A stretch of 64,000 nt of DNA from Methylobacillus flagellatus. GTDB taxonomy: Bacteria; Pseudomonadota; Gammaproteobacteria; Burkholderiales; Methylophilaceae. A model generated the notes under the pieces. The model made no database searches, was not told the DNA's origin, and saw nothing but the letters and a program-made list of their open reading frames with translations. How positions within the stretch are numbered: position 1 is the first letter of the stretch; every line of letters starts with the position of its first letter. Of the stretch, positions 10,159 to 23,619 are shown in pieces. The position numbers were made by a program, and so were the translations under genes. Location of the stretch: assembly GCF_005502435.1 (NCBI RefSeq), contig NZ_SCOU01000003.1:62001-126000 (forward strand). Reading direction: 5' to 3'.

Positions 10159-10218
10159 ACGCGACGTGGTAGTGCAGACTGTAGGCCCGCACCGCGGCCA
10201 GCATGGCGGCGGCGTTTT
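10159..10218 (-). pseudogene. Duplicated 3' end of hemE
   Basis: These 60 bp match 10277-10336, the 3' end of hemE, at 57 of 60 positions with an offset of 118 bp. Read leftward, the copy encodes [17 protein letters not shown] and a stop, against SLQYHVA in hemE; two of the three changes are synonymous. A short AACGCCGGAT match extends the similarity at 10134-10143 and 10254-10263. It has no upstream coding part, so it is a scrap, not a gene. Confidence 0.85.
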
Positions 10219-10274
10219 AGCTCCGACCTAACCTGGCGGTTAGTCTGCACTGAAACGCCGGATGGGTAGTCACT

Positions 10275-11354
10275 TTACGCGACGTGGTACTGCAGACTGT
10301 AAGCGCGCACCGCGGCCAGCATGGCGGCGGCGTTTTCCGGGGGGGTCCATTGCGTGATGCCGTGTCCCAGGTTGAACACATGGCCATGGCCTTTGCCGTC
10401 CACGGCAGCGTAACTGGCCAGGATGCTGGCCACTTCTTTTTCGATGGCCGCCGGTGTGGATAGCAGGATGGCCGGGTCCAGATTGCCCTGCAGTGCCACC
10501 TGCTCACCCACGCGTGCGCGTGCGCTGCCGATGTCCACCGCCCAATCCAGTCCCAGCGCATCCGCGCCTATGCCTGCCTGCGCTTCCAGCCATAGGCCGC
10601 CACCCTTGGTGAAGCTGATGCGCGGCACGATGCGGCCTTCATGTTCGCGCGTCAGGCCGTGCATGATCTTTTCCAGATATTGCAGCGAGAACTCACGGTA
10701 GGCGTTGTGGGACAGTGCACCACCCCAGGAGTCGAACACCATCACCGCTTGTGCACCGGCGGCGATCTGCGCGTTCAGATATTGGGTGACGGCTTGCGCG
10801 GTGATGTCCAGGATGCGGTGCAGCAGATCCGGGCGTGCATACGCCATCTTCTTGATGGTGAGGAAATCGGTGCCGCCCTTGCCTTCCACCATGTAGGTGG
10901 CCAGTGTCCACGGGCTGCCAGCGAAGCCGATCAGCGGCACACGGCCGTTGATGGTGCGGCGGATCTGGCTGACTGCGTCGAACACATACTGCAGGCTGCC
11001 CATGTCCGGGACGGCAAGTTTGAGGATGTCGGCTTCCTCGCGCAGAGTGCGCTCGAACTTGGGACCTTCGCCCTCTTCGAAATACAAGCCCAGGCCCATG
11101 GCATCCGGCACAGTGAGGATGTCAGAGAACAGGATGGAGGCATCCAGCAGCGGGTAGCGGTCCAGCGGTTGCAAGGTGACTTCGGTGGCGAAATCCGGGC
11201 TTTTGCACAATTGCAGAAAGCTGCCAGCGTGTTTGCGGCTGTCACGGTACTCGGGCAGATAACGCCCGGCCTGACGCATCATCCACACCGGCGTGTATTC
11301 GGTGGGTTCGCGCATCAGGGCACGCAGAAAGGTATCGTTTTGCAGGACAGTCAT
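10275..11354 (-). CDS. hemE: Uroporphyrinogen decarboxylase
   Basis: HemE removes four carboxyl groups from uroporphyrinogen III to give coproporphyrinogen III. The 359-residue product starts [17 protein letters not shown], aligned with the known N-terminus; a GTG nine bases upstream is possible. Family signature [16 protein letters not shown] lies near residues 22-37, [23 protein letters not shown] near 78-100, and [18 protein letters not shown] near 142-160. It converges with yaeQ. The gltBD terminator lies directly before its start, so the gene probably has its own promoter overlapping that region or relies on read-through. Confidence 0.96.
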   Translation of the reverse strand: MTVLQNDTFLRALMREPTEYTPVWMMRQAGRYLPEYRDSRKHAGSFLQLCKSPDFATEVTLQPLDRYPLLDASILFSDILTVPDAMGLGLYFEEGEGPKFERTLREEADILKLAVPDMGSLQYVFDAVSQIRRTINGRVPLIGFAGSPWTLATYMVEGKGGTDFLTIKKMAYARPDLLHRILDITAQAVTQYLNAQIAAGAQAVMVFDSWGGALSHNAYREFSLQYLEKIMHGLTREHEGRIVPRISFTKGGGLWLEAQAGIGADALGLDWAVDIGSARARVGEQVALQGNLDPAILLSTPAAIEKEVASILASYAAVDGKGHGHVFNLGHGITQWTPPENAAAMLAAVRAYSLQYHVA

Positions 11355-11365
11355 CGGCTTCACTT

Positions 11366-11396
11366 AAAAAATTAGGGGATACGCAGCGGTATCCCC
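11366..11396 (-). terminator. Terminator-like hairpin between gltD and hemE
   Basis: Read leftward, GGGGATAC pairs with GTATCCCC around a 6-nt loop (11375-11396) and runs into a T-rich tract at 11366-11372. It lies about 40 bp after the gltD stop but only 12-21 bp before the possible hemE starts, so it can end gltBD transcripts or attenuate hemE. Confidence 0.7.
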
Positions 11397-11435
11397 CATG
11401 ATTCTACTTCGGTTTGTAGTACGAACCAGCAGGCC

Positions 11436-12863
11436 TTAGCGAGGCAGCTCGGAAGACCCCATCAGGAACTCGTCCACGGCACGTGCGCACTGACGGCCTT
11501 CGCGAATCGCCCAGACCACCAGTGACTGACCACGGCGCATGTCGCCAGCGGCGAACACCTTGGCCTTGCTGGTGGTGTAGCAGCCTTCGCCATCGGTGCT
11601 GGCCTTGGCGTTGCCGCGGTTGTCTTTCTCGACACCGAAAGCGTCCAGCACTTTCTGGATCGGGCTGACGAAACCCATGGCCAGCAGCACCAGATCGGCC
11701 GGGATGGTGAACTCGGAGCCCGGCACTTCGGACATCTTGCCGTCTTTCCACTCGACCTTGGCGGCCTTCAGCGCGGTGACCTTGCCATTCTCGCCGATCA
11801 GGCCCTTGGTAGTGATGGACCAGTCACGGTTGGCGCCTTCTTCATGCGAACTGGAGGTGCGCATCTTGAGTGGCCAGTTTGGCCAGGTCAGTTCTTTGTT
11901 CTCTTTTTCAGGTGGCTGAGGCATCAGCTCGAACTGGGTGATGGAAACGGCACCATGACGGTTGGAGGTGCCTACGCAGTCGGAACCGGTATCGCCGCCG
12001 CCGATCACGACCACATGCTTGTTGGTGGCCATCACCTGATTGGGGATGGTGTCACCTGCCACCACCTTGTTCTGTGGGGTCAGGAAATCCATGGCGAACA
12101 TCACGCCATCCAGCTCACGGCCGGGCACGGGCAGGTCACGTGGATGCTCGGCACCGCCGGCCAGGATCACGGCGTCGTATTCGCTGACCACCGCATCGGC
12201 ACTGACATTCTCGCCCACGTACTGGCCGGTGCGGAATTCCACGCCTTCGGCTTGCATCTGCGCCATACGGCGGTCGATGTGGGACTTTTCCATCTTGAAG
12301 TCAGGGATGCCGTAACGCAGCAGACCACCGATGCGGCTTTCCTTTTCCAGCACCACCACGTCGTGACCGGCGCGGGCCAGCTGCTGGGCAGCAGCCAGGC
12401 CAGCCGGGCCGGAACCGACCACAGCGACCTTTTTTCCGGTCTTGTGAGTGGGTGGCTGTGGTACCACCCAGTCGTTCTCCCAGGCCTTGTCGATGATGGC
12501 GTGTTCGATGGACTTGATACCCACAGCATCCGCATTGATGTTGAGCGTACAGGCGGCTTCGCATGGAGCCGGACAGATACGGCCGGTGAATTCAGGGAAG
12601 TTGTTGGTGGAATGCAGCACGTCGATGGCACGGCGCCAGTCCTGCTGATACACCAGGTCATTCCAGTCCGGAATGATGTTGTTGATGGGGCAGCCGCTCA
12701 TGCAGAACGGGATGCCGCAGTCCATGCAACGCGCACCTTGCAGCTTGGCCTGATCGTCGGTCAGGTGCAGCACGAATTCCTTGTAGTTCTTGATACGGTC
12801 CGGGACTGGCAGATAGTCTTCTGACAGTCGCTCGTACTCCATAAACCCGGTCACTTTACCCAT
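11436..12863 (-). CDS. gltD: Glutamate synthase (NADPH) small subunit
   Basis: The beta subunit passes electrons from NADPH through FAD to GltB for glutamate formation. The 475 residues hold N-terminal iron-sulfur cysteines ([14 protein letters not shown] and [12 protein letters not shown]), the FAD Rossmann motif [19 protein letters not shown] near residue 152, the NADPH motif [13 protein letters not shown] near residue 290, and a C-terminal FAD segment [20 protein letters not shown]. It follows gltB by 34 bp, so the two form one operon. This is the usual partner for ammonia assimilation with glutamine synthetase, which lies at the far end of the window. Confidence 0.97.
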   Translation of the reverse strand: MGKVTGFMEYERLSEDYLPVPDRIKNYKEFVLHLTDDQAKLQGARCMDCGIPFCMSGCPINNIIPDWNDLVYQQDWRRAIDVLHSTNNFPEFTGRICPAPCEAACTLNINADAVGIKSIEHAIIDKAWENDWVVPQPPTHKTGKKVAVVGSGPAGLAAAQQLARAGHDVVVLEKESRIGGLLRYGIPDFKMEKSHIDRRMAQMQAEGVEFRTGQYVGENVSADAVVSEYDAVILAGGAEHPRDLPVPGRELDGVMFAMDFLTPQNKVVAGDTIPNQVMATNKHVVVIGGGDTGSDCVGTSNRHGAVSITQFELMPQPPEKENKELTWPNWPLKMRTSSSHEEGANRDWSITTKGLIGENGKVTALKAAKVEWKDGKMSEVPGSEFTIPADLVLLAMGFVSPIQKVLDAFGVEKDNRGNAKASTDGEGCYTTSKAKVFAAGDMRRGQSLVVWAIREGRQCARAVDEFLMGSSELPR

Positions 12864-12897
12864 AGCGTTTCATCAATCTCTATATTTAACTTGCGAC

Positions 12898-17565
<4,668 letters not shown>

Positions 17566-17834
17566 ACTATTTGCCCCTATCCATCCCTCGACTTCAAGAC
17601 ATCCTCGAAAATCTGCGGTGTGGCTGCGCAAAGGTGCTTGCACGGCGAACCGTCGATTGTGATTTTCAAGCTCTCTTTTCTTAAATCACGCACAAATCGA
17701 AGGTATTTGCGCGTTGTACGGCCAAAATCAGCTTGACCGCGATTATTCAGCGAACCTTCAATGTTACCGTCAAAATATTATGAGTTCAATCACATAGAGC
17801 AAAATTCATGCGCACACGAGGGGCATGGCCGCCT

Positions 17835-19115
17835 TTACCAGTGCGCGAAGATAGTGTCAGCCGCCGCTATAGTGGCGGCAATGTCTTCTGCGGTATGTGC
17901 GGCGGAAACAAAGCCTGCTTCGAAAGCAGATGGAGCAAGATAGATGCCTGCTTCCAGCATGGCGTGGAAGAAGCGGTTGAACGCCTCCTTGTCTGACTGC
18001 ATCACCGCATCGAAGCTGTCCGGGCAGCTGGCGCTGAAGTACAGGCCGAACATGCCACCCACATTCTGGCCGCTGAAGGTGACGCCAGCATTGCGTGCAC
18101 TATTCACCAGCCCCTGCACCATTTGGTGCGTGGTCTGGTTCAGGCGTGCATGAAAATCGGGCGTCTGGATCAGCTTCAGCGTGGCGAGGCCAGCCGACAC
18201 CGCCACCGGGTTGCCAGACAAGGTGCCGGCCTGATACACCGGCCCCAGTGGGGCCAGACAATTCATGATGTCGCGGCGGCCACCAAACGCACCCACCGGC
18301 AGGCCACCACCGATGACCTTGCCCAGCGTGGTCAGGTCAGGGGTGATGCCATACAGTGCTTGCGCGCCGCCGAGTGCGACACGGAAACCGGTCATCACTT
18401 CATCAAAGATCAGCACCGCACCATGCTTGGTGCACTGTTCGCGCAATAGCTGCAGGAAATCGTTCTGCGGCACGATGAGGTTCATGTTGCCCACCACCGG
18501 CTCTACGATGATGCAGGCGATCTCGCTGCCCATCTGCTCGAACAACTGTTCGACCGCGGCATGGTCGTTGTAGGCCAGCGTCAGCGTGTGCGCGGCCAGT
18601 TCGGGCGGCACGCCTGCGGAGCTGGGTTGGCCAAAGGTCAGCGCGCCAGAGCCTGCCTTGACCAGCAGGGAATCGGCATGGCCGTGATAGCAGCCTTCGA
18701 ATTTGAGGATCTTGCTGCGGCCGGTGTAGCCACGTGCCAGGCGGATCGCGCTCATGGTGGCTTCGGTGCCGGAGCTGACCAGCCGGACCTGTTCCATGCT
18801 GGGCACCAGTGTCGAGATCAGCTCGGCCATCTCCAGCTCCAGCGCGGTCGGCGCGCCGAACGACAGGCTGTTCTCGGCGGCTTTTTGCACCGCAGAAACA
18901 ACGTCAGGATGCGCATGTCCCAGGATCATCGGGCCCCAGGAACCCACGTAGTCTATGTATTCCTTGCCGTCTTCGTCCCACAGGCGCGAGCCTTTGCCGC
19001 GCTTGAAGAACACCGGTGTGCCGCCTACGGAGCGGAAAGCGCGCACCGGCGAGTTGACGCCGCCCGGGATCAGGCGCTGTGATTGTTCGAACAGTTGCTG
19101 GTTACGTGAGGTCAT
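17835..19115 (-). CDS. hemL: Glutamate-1-semialdehyde 2,1-aminomutase
   Basis: HemL converts glutamate-1-semialdehyde to 5-aminolevulinate, the C5-pathway entry to tetrapyrroles. This 426-residue class III PLP aminotransferase shows [19 protein letters not shown] at the N-terminus, the [16 protein letters not shown]-type region, [11 protein letters not shown] around the PLP-binding Asp, and [17 protein letters not shown] with the PLP lysine near residue 265. Its start overlaps the end of thiE by four bases (ATGA), which implies translational coupling in a thiD-thiE-hemL operon. Confidence 0.97.
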   Translation of the reverse strand: MTSRNQQLFEQSQRLIPGGVNSPVRAFRSVGGTPVFFKRGKGSRLWDEDGKEYIDYVGSWGPMILGHAHPDVVSAVQKAAENSLSFGAPTALELEMAELISTLVPSMEQVRLVSSGTEATMSAIRLARGYTGRSKILKFEGCYHGHADSLLVKAGSGALTFGQPSSAGVPPELAAHTLTLAYNDHAAVEQLFEQMGSEIACIIVEPVVGNMNLIVPQNDFLQLLREQCTKHGAVLIFDEVMTGFRVALGGAQALYGITPDLTTLGKVIGGGLPVGAFGGRRDIMNCLAPLGPVYQAGTLSGNPVAVSAGLATLKLIQTPDFHARLNQTTHQMVQGLVNSARNAGVTFSGQNVGGMFGLYFSASCPDSFDAVMQSDKEAFNRFFHAMLEAGIYLAPSAFEAGFVSAAHTAEDIAATIAAADTIFAHW

Positions 19116-19759
19116 GATGCTCGATGCGTGAATAATTGATGGAATTGTCGGGCAGTGTGCTCGATATCGGCACTATTCCAGAGCGCGCCGATCACGGCAA
19201 TCGCACTGGCGCCAGCCGTGATGGCCTGCGCTGCATTTTCAAGCGTGATGCCACCGATGGCGACGCTGTCCGGCAAGCCCGCTTGCCTAGCCATCTGGAA
19301 CAGCGTCAGGCTGGCCTGCGCGGCTTGCGGTTTGGTGCCAGAGCTGAAACAGGCGCCGAATGCGATGTAATCGACCCCTGCCGCCGCCGCTGAGTTCGCC
19401 AGCTCAAGCTGGTCATAGCAGGAGGCACCCAGCAGCTGATGCGGCGCCAGACGGGCACGTGCCGCTTGCAGGTCGCCGTCGCTGGCACCCAGATGCACAC
19501 CATCGGCATCCAGTGCCAGACAGAGCTTGAGGTCGTCATTGATGATCAATGGCACCTTGTACTGACGGCACAGCGGTAACAGTGCGCTGGCCTGAGCGAT
19601 GCGCAGGCGCGCATCCGCCCGTTTGTTGCGGTATTGCAGCAGCGCCGCACCGCCGCGCAAGCTGGCTTCCACCATCTGGCACAGGGAGGCGGTGTCATCC
19701 AGATCCGGTGTGACGGCGTACAGGCCGCGCAGTGCGGGTTTAGCCCTGCTCACTTTCAT
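19112..19759 (-). CDS. thiE: Thiamine-phosphate synthase
   Basis: ThiE joins the pyrimidine (HMP-PP) and thiazole moieties to make thiamine phosphate. The 215-residue TIM-barrel protein shows [53 protein letters not shown] and the phosphate-binding [19 protein letters not shown]. The start at 19759 has GAGGAAG directly upstream and overlaps the thiD end by 20 bases. Its other end overlaps hemL by four bases. Together with thiD this is the HMP-kinase/coupling half of thiamine synthesis; thiS and thiG lie separately at 22.6 kb. Confidence 0.95.
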   Translation of the reverse strand: MKVSRAKPALRGLYAVTPDLDDTASLCQMVEASLRGGAALLQYRNKRADARLRIAQASALLPLCRQYKVPLIINDDLKLCLALDADGVHLGASDGDLQAARARLAPHQLLGASCYDQLELANSAAAAGVDYIAFGACFSSGTKPQAAQASLTLFQMARQAGLPDSVAIGGITLENAAQAITAGASAIAVIGALWNSADIEHTARQFHQLFTHRAS

Positions 19760-20624
19760 CTTCCTCGTCGCGCGCCCAGAACATGCGGTCCGGGATGTAC
19801 TGGCCCATGCCGGGACGGAACGCGTGGCGCAGGGTCTGCCAAGTGTATTCCTGAGCTTCCGCGACAGCTTCTTCCACGGTCAGGCCATGCGCCATGCAGG
19901 CGGCGATGGCGGAGGTCAGGGTGCAACCGGAGCCGTGGTAGCTGCCGGGCAGGCGTTCCCAGTGGAAGGACTTGATCTGCCCCTTGCTGCCATACAGGGT
20001 GTTCACCACCTCGGCGCTGCGCTCGTGCGTGCCGGTGATCAGCACATGCTCGCAGCCCATCTGCAACAGCCGCTTGGCGCTGTCATCCAGCGAAGCATCT
20101 TCGTTATCATCGTAATCGTCGTTGAAGGCCAGCCGGCGGGCTTCCAGGCTGTTGGGCGTGATCAGCGTGGCCTGCGGGAACAGCAGGTCTATCATGGCTG
20201 CCTGCATCTCCTCATTGGCCAGCTCGTCGCCGCGGCCGGAAGACAGCACCGGGTCGATCAGCAGGGGAATGTCCGGATAATCCGCCATGATCTCGGCGAT
20301 GACCGCGATATTCTCCACGCTGCCCAGCATGCCCAGCTTGAAGGCGGAGACCTGCATGTCTTCCAGCACGATGCGCGCCTGCTCGTTGACCCAGTCGGCA
20401 TCGAACACCATCACATTGTCCACGCCCAGCGTGTCCTGCACGGTCAGTGCCGTGATCACGGACAGCGGGTGGCAGCCTATGCTGGCAAACGTCAGGATAT
20501 CGGCCTGGATGCCGGCGCCACTGGTGGGGTCAGTGGCCGCAAAGGTCATGACGGCTGGAGGCATGGGGTTCATGTCAGGATGGATGGGGTTGCTGGAAAG
20601 ACTGCGGTTCGGGGTCTGGGGCAT
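19740..20624 (-). CDS. thiD: Hydroxymethylpyrimidine/phosphomethylpyrimidine kinase
   Basis: ThiD phosphorylates HMP twice to supply ThiE. The 294-residue ribokinase-fold protein shows AATDPTSGAGIQADILTFASIGCHPLSVITALTVQD at the N-terminus, LIDPVLSSGRG in the middle and GSYHGSGCTLTSAIAACMAHG with the anion-hole and catalytic residues. The chosen ATG gives about 25 extra residues before the conserved core, and an internal ATG at 20573 is a plausible alternative. The last bases overlap thiE. A C-terminal tail [11 protein letters not shown] is acidic. Confidence 0.94.
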   Translation of the reverse strand: MPQTPNRSLSSNPIHPDMNPMPPAVMTFAATDPTSGAGIQADILTFASIGCHPLSVITALTVQDTLGVDNVMVFDADWVNEQARIVLEDMQVSAFKLGMLGSVENIAVIAEIMADYPDIPLLIDPVLSSGRGDELANEEMQAAMIDLLFPQATLITPNSLEARRLAFNDDYDDNEDASLDDSAKRLLQMGCEHVLITGTHERSAEVVNTLYGSKGQIKSFHWERLPGSYHGSGCTLTSAIAACMAHGLTVEEAVAEAQEYTWQTLRHAFRPGMGQYIPDRMFWARDEEDESEQG

Positions 20625-20728
20625 TGTTTGTTCTGCTTGGACAGGCGTTGTACCTGCACGGTTTTATGGAATTCAGCCCATTATTTTAGCGTAATATGTG
20701 CCTGAATAATCACGAAAGACAGTATGCG

Positions 20729-20893
20729 ATGAAAACCTGGATCTGTAATGTATGCGGCTGGATCTACGAAGAAGAAAAAGGCTGGCCTGAAGATGGCATC
20801 CCACCCGGCACGCGCTGGGAAGACGTACCACCGAACTGGACCTGTCCGGAATGCGGCGTGCGCAAGGAAGATTTTGAGATGCTGGAGTTCTGA
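20729..20893 (+). CDS. Rubredoxin
   Basis: A 54-residue one-iron electron carrier. The two CxxC-type pairs are CNVCGWIY near residues 6-13 and CPECGVRKEDFE near 39-50, with the aromatic core residues W and Y in place. The ATG at 20729 is preferred over an in-frame upstream start at 20696, because it gives the canonical MKTWICNVCG beginning. It is divergent from thiD. The redox partner cannot be read from context. Confidence 0.96.
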   Translation: MKTWICNVCGWIYEEEKGWPEDGIPPGTRWEDVPPNWTCPECGVRKEDFEMLEF

Positions 20894-20902
20894 GGGGATT
20901 AC

Positions 20903-20959
20903 GGAGTTATCCGTCTGTACATAGCTACTGTAGATTCTCAGCTAAAAACGGATAGCTCC
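20903..20959. repeat. Imperfect inverted repeat after rubredoxin
   Basis: GGAGTTATCCGT at 20903-20914 pairs with ACGGATAGCTCC at 20948-20959, with one G-T pair. The loop is about 33 nt. It lies 10 bp after the rubredoxin stop and could stabilise or end the transcript, but no T tract follows. I see nothing else between it and 21106. Confidence 0.45.
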
Positions 20960-21106
20960 AAACTTTTCGCTTTTGTACGCTACTCAAGCTGCTTGAGCAT
21001 GCTTTTTGTTCCAAACAATCATTAAATTGGCAAACGACCACGCAGCAGCACAGCCGCCATTGCCTGTTTGGATTTTCCTATTTTTAGGAAAGCGGGTTCG
21101 GTACGA

Positions 21107-21244
21107 TTAATCTTCAACGATCAATACGTCCCGCCTACACTCTTCACACCACGACACAAACACTCGGTCCTCTTCTACTTGGACAATGTCGATCAACTCC
21201 AGTCTGCTGCCGCACTTTCCGCAACAATCCGGTTGGTCTGACAT
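21107..21244 (-). CDS. Small two-CxxC zinc-ribbon-like protein
   Basis: A 45-residue frame from ATG 21244 to TAA at 21107. It has CCGKCG at residues 7-12 and CEEC at residues 33-36, a spacing suited to one structural zinc. The region between (LELIDIVQVEEDRVFVSWC) looks like short beta strands. It lies 29 bp after the HNH nuclease stop on the same strand, so it may be its downstream operon partner. No strong ribosome site is visible, and such short frames can be chance. I do not recognise the family. Confidence 0.5.
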   Translation of the reverse strand: MSDQPDCCGKCGSRLELIDIVQVEEDRVFVSWCEECRRDVLIVED

Positions 21245-21273
21245 GATGTGGAAGATTCTGTCCGAAGAGCTAT

Positions 21274-22053
21274 TCATTTTCGACGACTATCCACAAACAA
21301 CTCTGCTCTATGCCAAGCAATAAAAGTTGTGGTTGGAGTAAATCGATCTGGCAGAGAGATGACTTGTCCATCAAGTGGTAGAAAAACCGCGTTCATGAAT
21401 ACCTCATTTTTACGTTTCAGCTCATCCGAGACAATAACCTTGAAGTCATCGCTCAAAGTGATAAGTCCTTTGTCGAAGGCGCGATCATGAATGGCCGACA
21501 AACAGAGGCCGTTGCTCGGGTTCAGCCGGTTATTCTTGTCCTTGCTCCATGGCACGATATGACTGGCGACTAATAAACGAGGCTCTGCTAAGCCGGACAT
21601 GCAGCAGCGCCCCCCGTAGCTGCTCAACACCGAGCGACGGAAGAAGTTTTGCTTAATGCGCTGCTCGGTCACTACTTGACGCGTCTCGCCTGTGAAATCT
21701 TCAGGCACTAGTGACTCATCGGCTTCGTCATTGATAGGCTCCGGGTCGATGCTACGGCGAAGCATTTCGCATTCAACGGCAAGCCGTTCCCAATCGGCAT
21801 GAAATTCCGCCCAGATTTCACGGTCGAGATTGGATGCCCCATCTAAGCCTTTGCGCCCTGTTGAGGTGATAGCCGGATCAAGGCTGGCGAAATTCACTAA
21901 TTTCATTGCCAAGGCTGATGGCGTGCGGCCAATCACTTTTGCGAGGCGAATGATCTCTGGATTTCCTTTGTGCAGTTTGCCAAACGCTAATTGGCAATAT
22001 AGATGAAATGCGAGCTTGGCTTGCTCCTTTGTCCAGTTTTTTGATGTAGCCAT
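21274..22053 (-). CDS. HNH endonuclease family protein
   Basis: A 259-residue protein with a C-terminal HNH_2-type nuclease domain: SVLSSYGGRCCMSGL, then LLVASHIVPWSKDKNNRLNP and SNGLCLSAIHDRAFDKGLITL, which supply the histidines and asparagine expected of a beta-beta-alpha-metal site. The N-terminal half (WTKEQAKLAFHLYCQLAFGKLH ... GRTPSALAMKLVNFASLDP) resembles a DNA-binding module often joined to this nuclease in restriction loci. The start is uncertain: ATG 22053 gives MATSKNW, while ATG 22116 lies inside the methyltransferase-like stretch. The gene and its surroundings look less GC-rich than the neighbours. It was probably the restriction-side partner of a lost methyltransferase. Confidence 0.82.
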   Translation of the reverse strand: MATSKNWTKEQAKLAFHLYCQLAFGKLHKGNPEIIRLAKVIGRTPSALAMKLVNFASLDPAITSTGRKGLDGASNLDREIWAEFHADWERLAVECEMLRRSIDPEPINDEADESLVPEDFTGETRQVVTEQRIKQNFFRRSVLSSYGGRCCMSGLAEPRLLVASHIVPWSKDKNNRLNPSNGLCLSAIHDRAFDKGLITLSDDFKVIVSDELKRKNEVFMNAVFLPLDGQVISLPDRFTPTTTFIAWHRAELFVDSRRK

Positions 22054-22116
22054 CGTTCTTGACGCCGTGATGAGACTTGCTGGCGCCTGTTCCTCGTTTG
22101 GTAGGTGCGGAGCCAT

Positions 22117-22266
22117 CAGTTTAGCGAGTACTTTAATAAAGGTGTGGCCCTTATCGTGGGATATCAGGTTCTTTACACTTTCCAGCAGTAACGCACGTGG
22201 CTGCTTGGCTTTGATGATCCGGCAGACTTCGAAGAAGCCGTGAGTATAGTTGCAGGCATTACGCCC
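22117..22266 (-). pseudogene. Remnant of a cytosine-5 DNA methyltransferase
   Basis: In the frame of the downstream HNH ORF and without an ATG, 22266-22117 encodes about 50 residues containing FFEVCRIIKAKQPRALLLES and then VKNLISHDKGHTF. This matches the stretch around the catalytic ENV motif of Dcm/HhaI-type m5C methyltransferases (FFDIARIVREKKPK ... ENVKNFASHDNG in M.HhaI). Asn of ENV is Ser here. A TGA lies at 22267-22269, and the PC catalytic motif and the rest of the enzyme are absent, so this is a broken gene. Confidence 0.75.
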
Positions 22267-22387
22267 TCATTCTTGTCCTTGCAATGCATTTATGTAACTT
22301 ATGGACGTGTAACTGGCAAAGGAAAGTAGGATTGGCGGGAGTGACGATGGAAAATAAAAAATTAATTTTTCAGTTTTTTATGTCGTA

Positions 22388-22461
22388 TGGAGCGGGTGAC
22401 GGGAATCGAACCCGCGTATCAAGCTTGGGAAGCTGGCGTTCTACCATTGAACTACACCCGC
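22388..22461 (-). tRNA. tRNA-Gly(CCC)
   Basis: Read leftward, a 5' acceptor GCGGGTG pairs with CACCCGC. The D arm is GTTCAATGGTAGAAC, the anticodon loop TTCCCAA gives CCC, and the T arm GCGGGTTCGATTCCCGT is present. The CCA end is encoded at 22388-22390. The anticodon stem has one C-U mismatch. Confidence 0.92.
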
Positions 22462-22469
22462 AGTGCTGC

Positions 22470-22578
22470 CCATTTTACGTGGCGAACGCCAGCCTGTGCA
22501 AACTTGTTCCAAGCCTGCTCACCCCTCCGTCCAGGTGGCGGCTGGTTTGCTAAAAGTGCTTGAACCTACGTAAAATGG
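22470..22578. repeat. 11-bp perfect inverted repeat before thiS
   Basis: CCATTTTACGT at 22470-22480 is the exact reverse complement of ACGTAAAATGG at 22568-22578. The arms are 87 bp apart and lie between tRNA-Gly and thiS. They may be a chance match, promoter-linked sites or ends of a small lost element. Confidence 0.4.
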
Positions 22579-22609
22579 TGCTTTTACAGCTTAAGCTCCC
22601 GTTCACCCG

Positions 22610-22813
22610 ATGCATTTGTTGATCAACGGCAATTCCAGAGATTTTGACCACAGCAGCCTCACTGTCGATGCCTTGGTGACCCTGCTGGGCTTGCAGGGTA
22701 AACGTCTGGCCATCGAACTCAATGGTGATATCGTGCCGCGCAGTGCCTTTCAGGCGACCGCGCTGAAAGCCGGTGACAAGCTGGAGATCGTAGGCGCAGT
22801 GGGTGGCGGCTGA
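22610..22813 (+). CDS. thiS: Sulfur carrier protein ThiS
   Basis: ThiS carries sulfur as a C-terminal thiocarboxylate for thiazole formation. The 67-residue ubiquitin-like protein ends in GAVGGG, providing the required C-terminal Gly-Gly, and shows [10 protein letters not shown] and [15 protein letters not shown] typical of the family. thiG follows after 17 bp, so the two are co-transcribed. No adenylating ThiF or glycine oxidase ThiO is present in the window. Confidence 0.93.
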   Translation: MHLLINGNSRDFDHSSLTVDALVTLLGLQGKRLAIELNGDIVPRSAFQATALKAGDKLEIVGAVGGG

Positions 22814-22830
22814 GACATAGATACGGATAT

Positions 22831-23610
22831 ATGGATACATTGAATATCGCAGGCAAGTCTTACCATTCCCGCTTGCTGGTGGGTACGGGCAAGTACAAGG
22901 ATTTCACCGAGACGCGTGCCGCCATCGACGCCAGTGGTGCCCAGATCGTCACCGTGGCCATCCGCCGCACCAACATCGGCCAGAATGCCGGTGAGGCTTC
23001 GCTGCTGGATTACCTGCCGCCTGAAGAATTCACTTACCTGCCCAATACCGCGGGCTGCTATTCCGCCGATGACGCGGTGCGTACCCTGCGTCTGGCGCGT
23101 GAGCTGCTGGATGGCCACAAGCTGGTCAAGCTGGAAGTGCTGGGCGACCCCAAGACGCTGTATCCCAACATGATAGAGACGCTGAAAGCCGCCGAGACTC
23201 TGGTCAAGGACGGGTTCGATGTCATGGTTTACTGTTCGGATGACCCCATCATCGCCAAGCAGCTGGAAGACATCGGCTGCTGTGCGGTGATGCCGCTGGC
23301 CTCGCTGATCGGCTCCGGCATGGGCATCCTTAACCCCTGGAACCTGCAGATCATTATCGAAAACGCCAACATCCCGGTGCTGGTGGATGCGGGCGTGGGC
23401 ACGGCTTCAGACGCGGCTATCGCCATGGAGCTGGGTTGTCAGGGCGTGCTCATGAACACGGCCATCGCCGCTGCGCGCGACCCCATCCTCATGGCCAGCG
23501 CCATGAAGCGCGCGGTCGAAGCCGGCCGCGATGCCTATCTGGCTGGCCGCATGCCGAAAAAGCTCTACTCGGCCGCGCCTAGCTCCCCAACCAGCGGAAT
23601 GATCGAGTAA
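22831..23610 (+). CDS. thiG: Thiazole synthase
   Basis: ThiG condenses DXP, dehydroglycine and ThiS-thiocarboxylate into the thiamine thiazole. The 259-residue TIM-barrel begins [20 protein letters not shown]. It shows [16 protein letters not shown] with the Schiff-base lysine near residue 97, [17 protein letters not shown], and [20 protein letters not shown]-type phosphate-binding sequence near residue 185. It follows thiS by 17 bp and precedes apaG by 9 bp. Confidence 0.96.
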   Translation: MDTLNIAGKSYHSRLLVGTGKYKDFTETRAAIDASGAQIVTVAIRRTNIGQNAGEASLLDYLPPEEFTYLPNTAGCYSADDAVRTLRLARELLDGHKLVKLEVLGDPKTLYPNMIETLKAAETLVKDGFDVMVYCSDDPIIAKQLEDIGCCAVMPLASLIGSGMGILNPWNLQIIIENANIPVLVDAGVGTASDAAIAMELGCQGVLMNTAIAAARDPILMASAMKRAVEAGRDAYLAGRMPKKLYSAAPSSPTSGMIE

Positions 23611-23619
23611 GGACACCAC

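Noticed and set aside
20625-20728. TPP riboswitch before thiD
   Set aside because: The interval shared with the rubredoxin promoter is too short and has no thi-box sequence.
22462-22609. TPP riboswitch before thiS
   Set aside because: The conserved CTGAGA and paired thi-box sequences are absent, and the interval is only about 150 bp.
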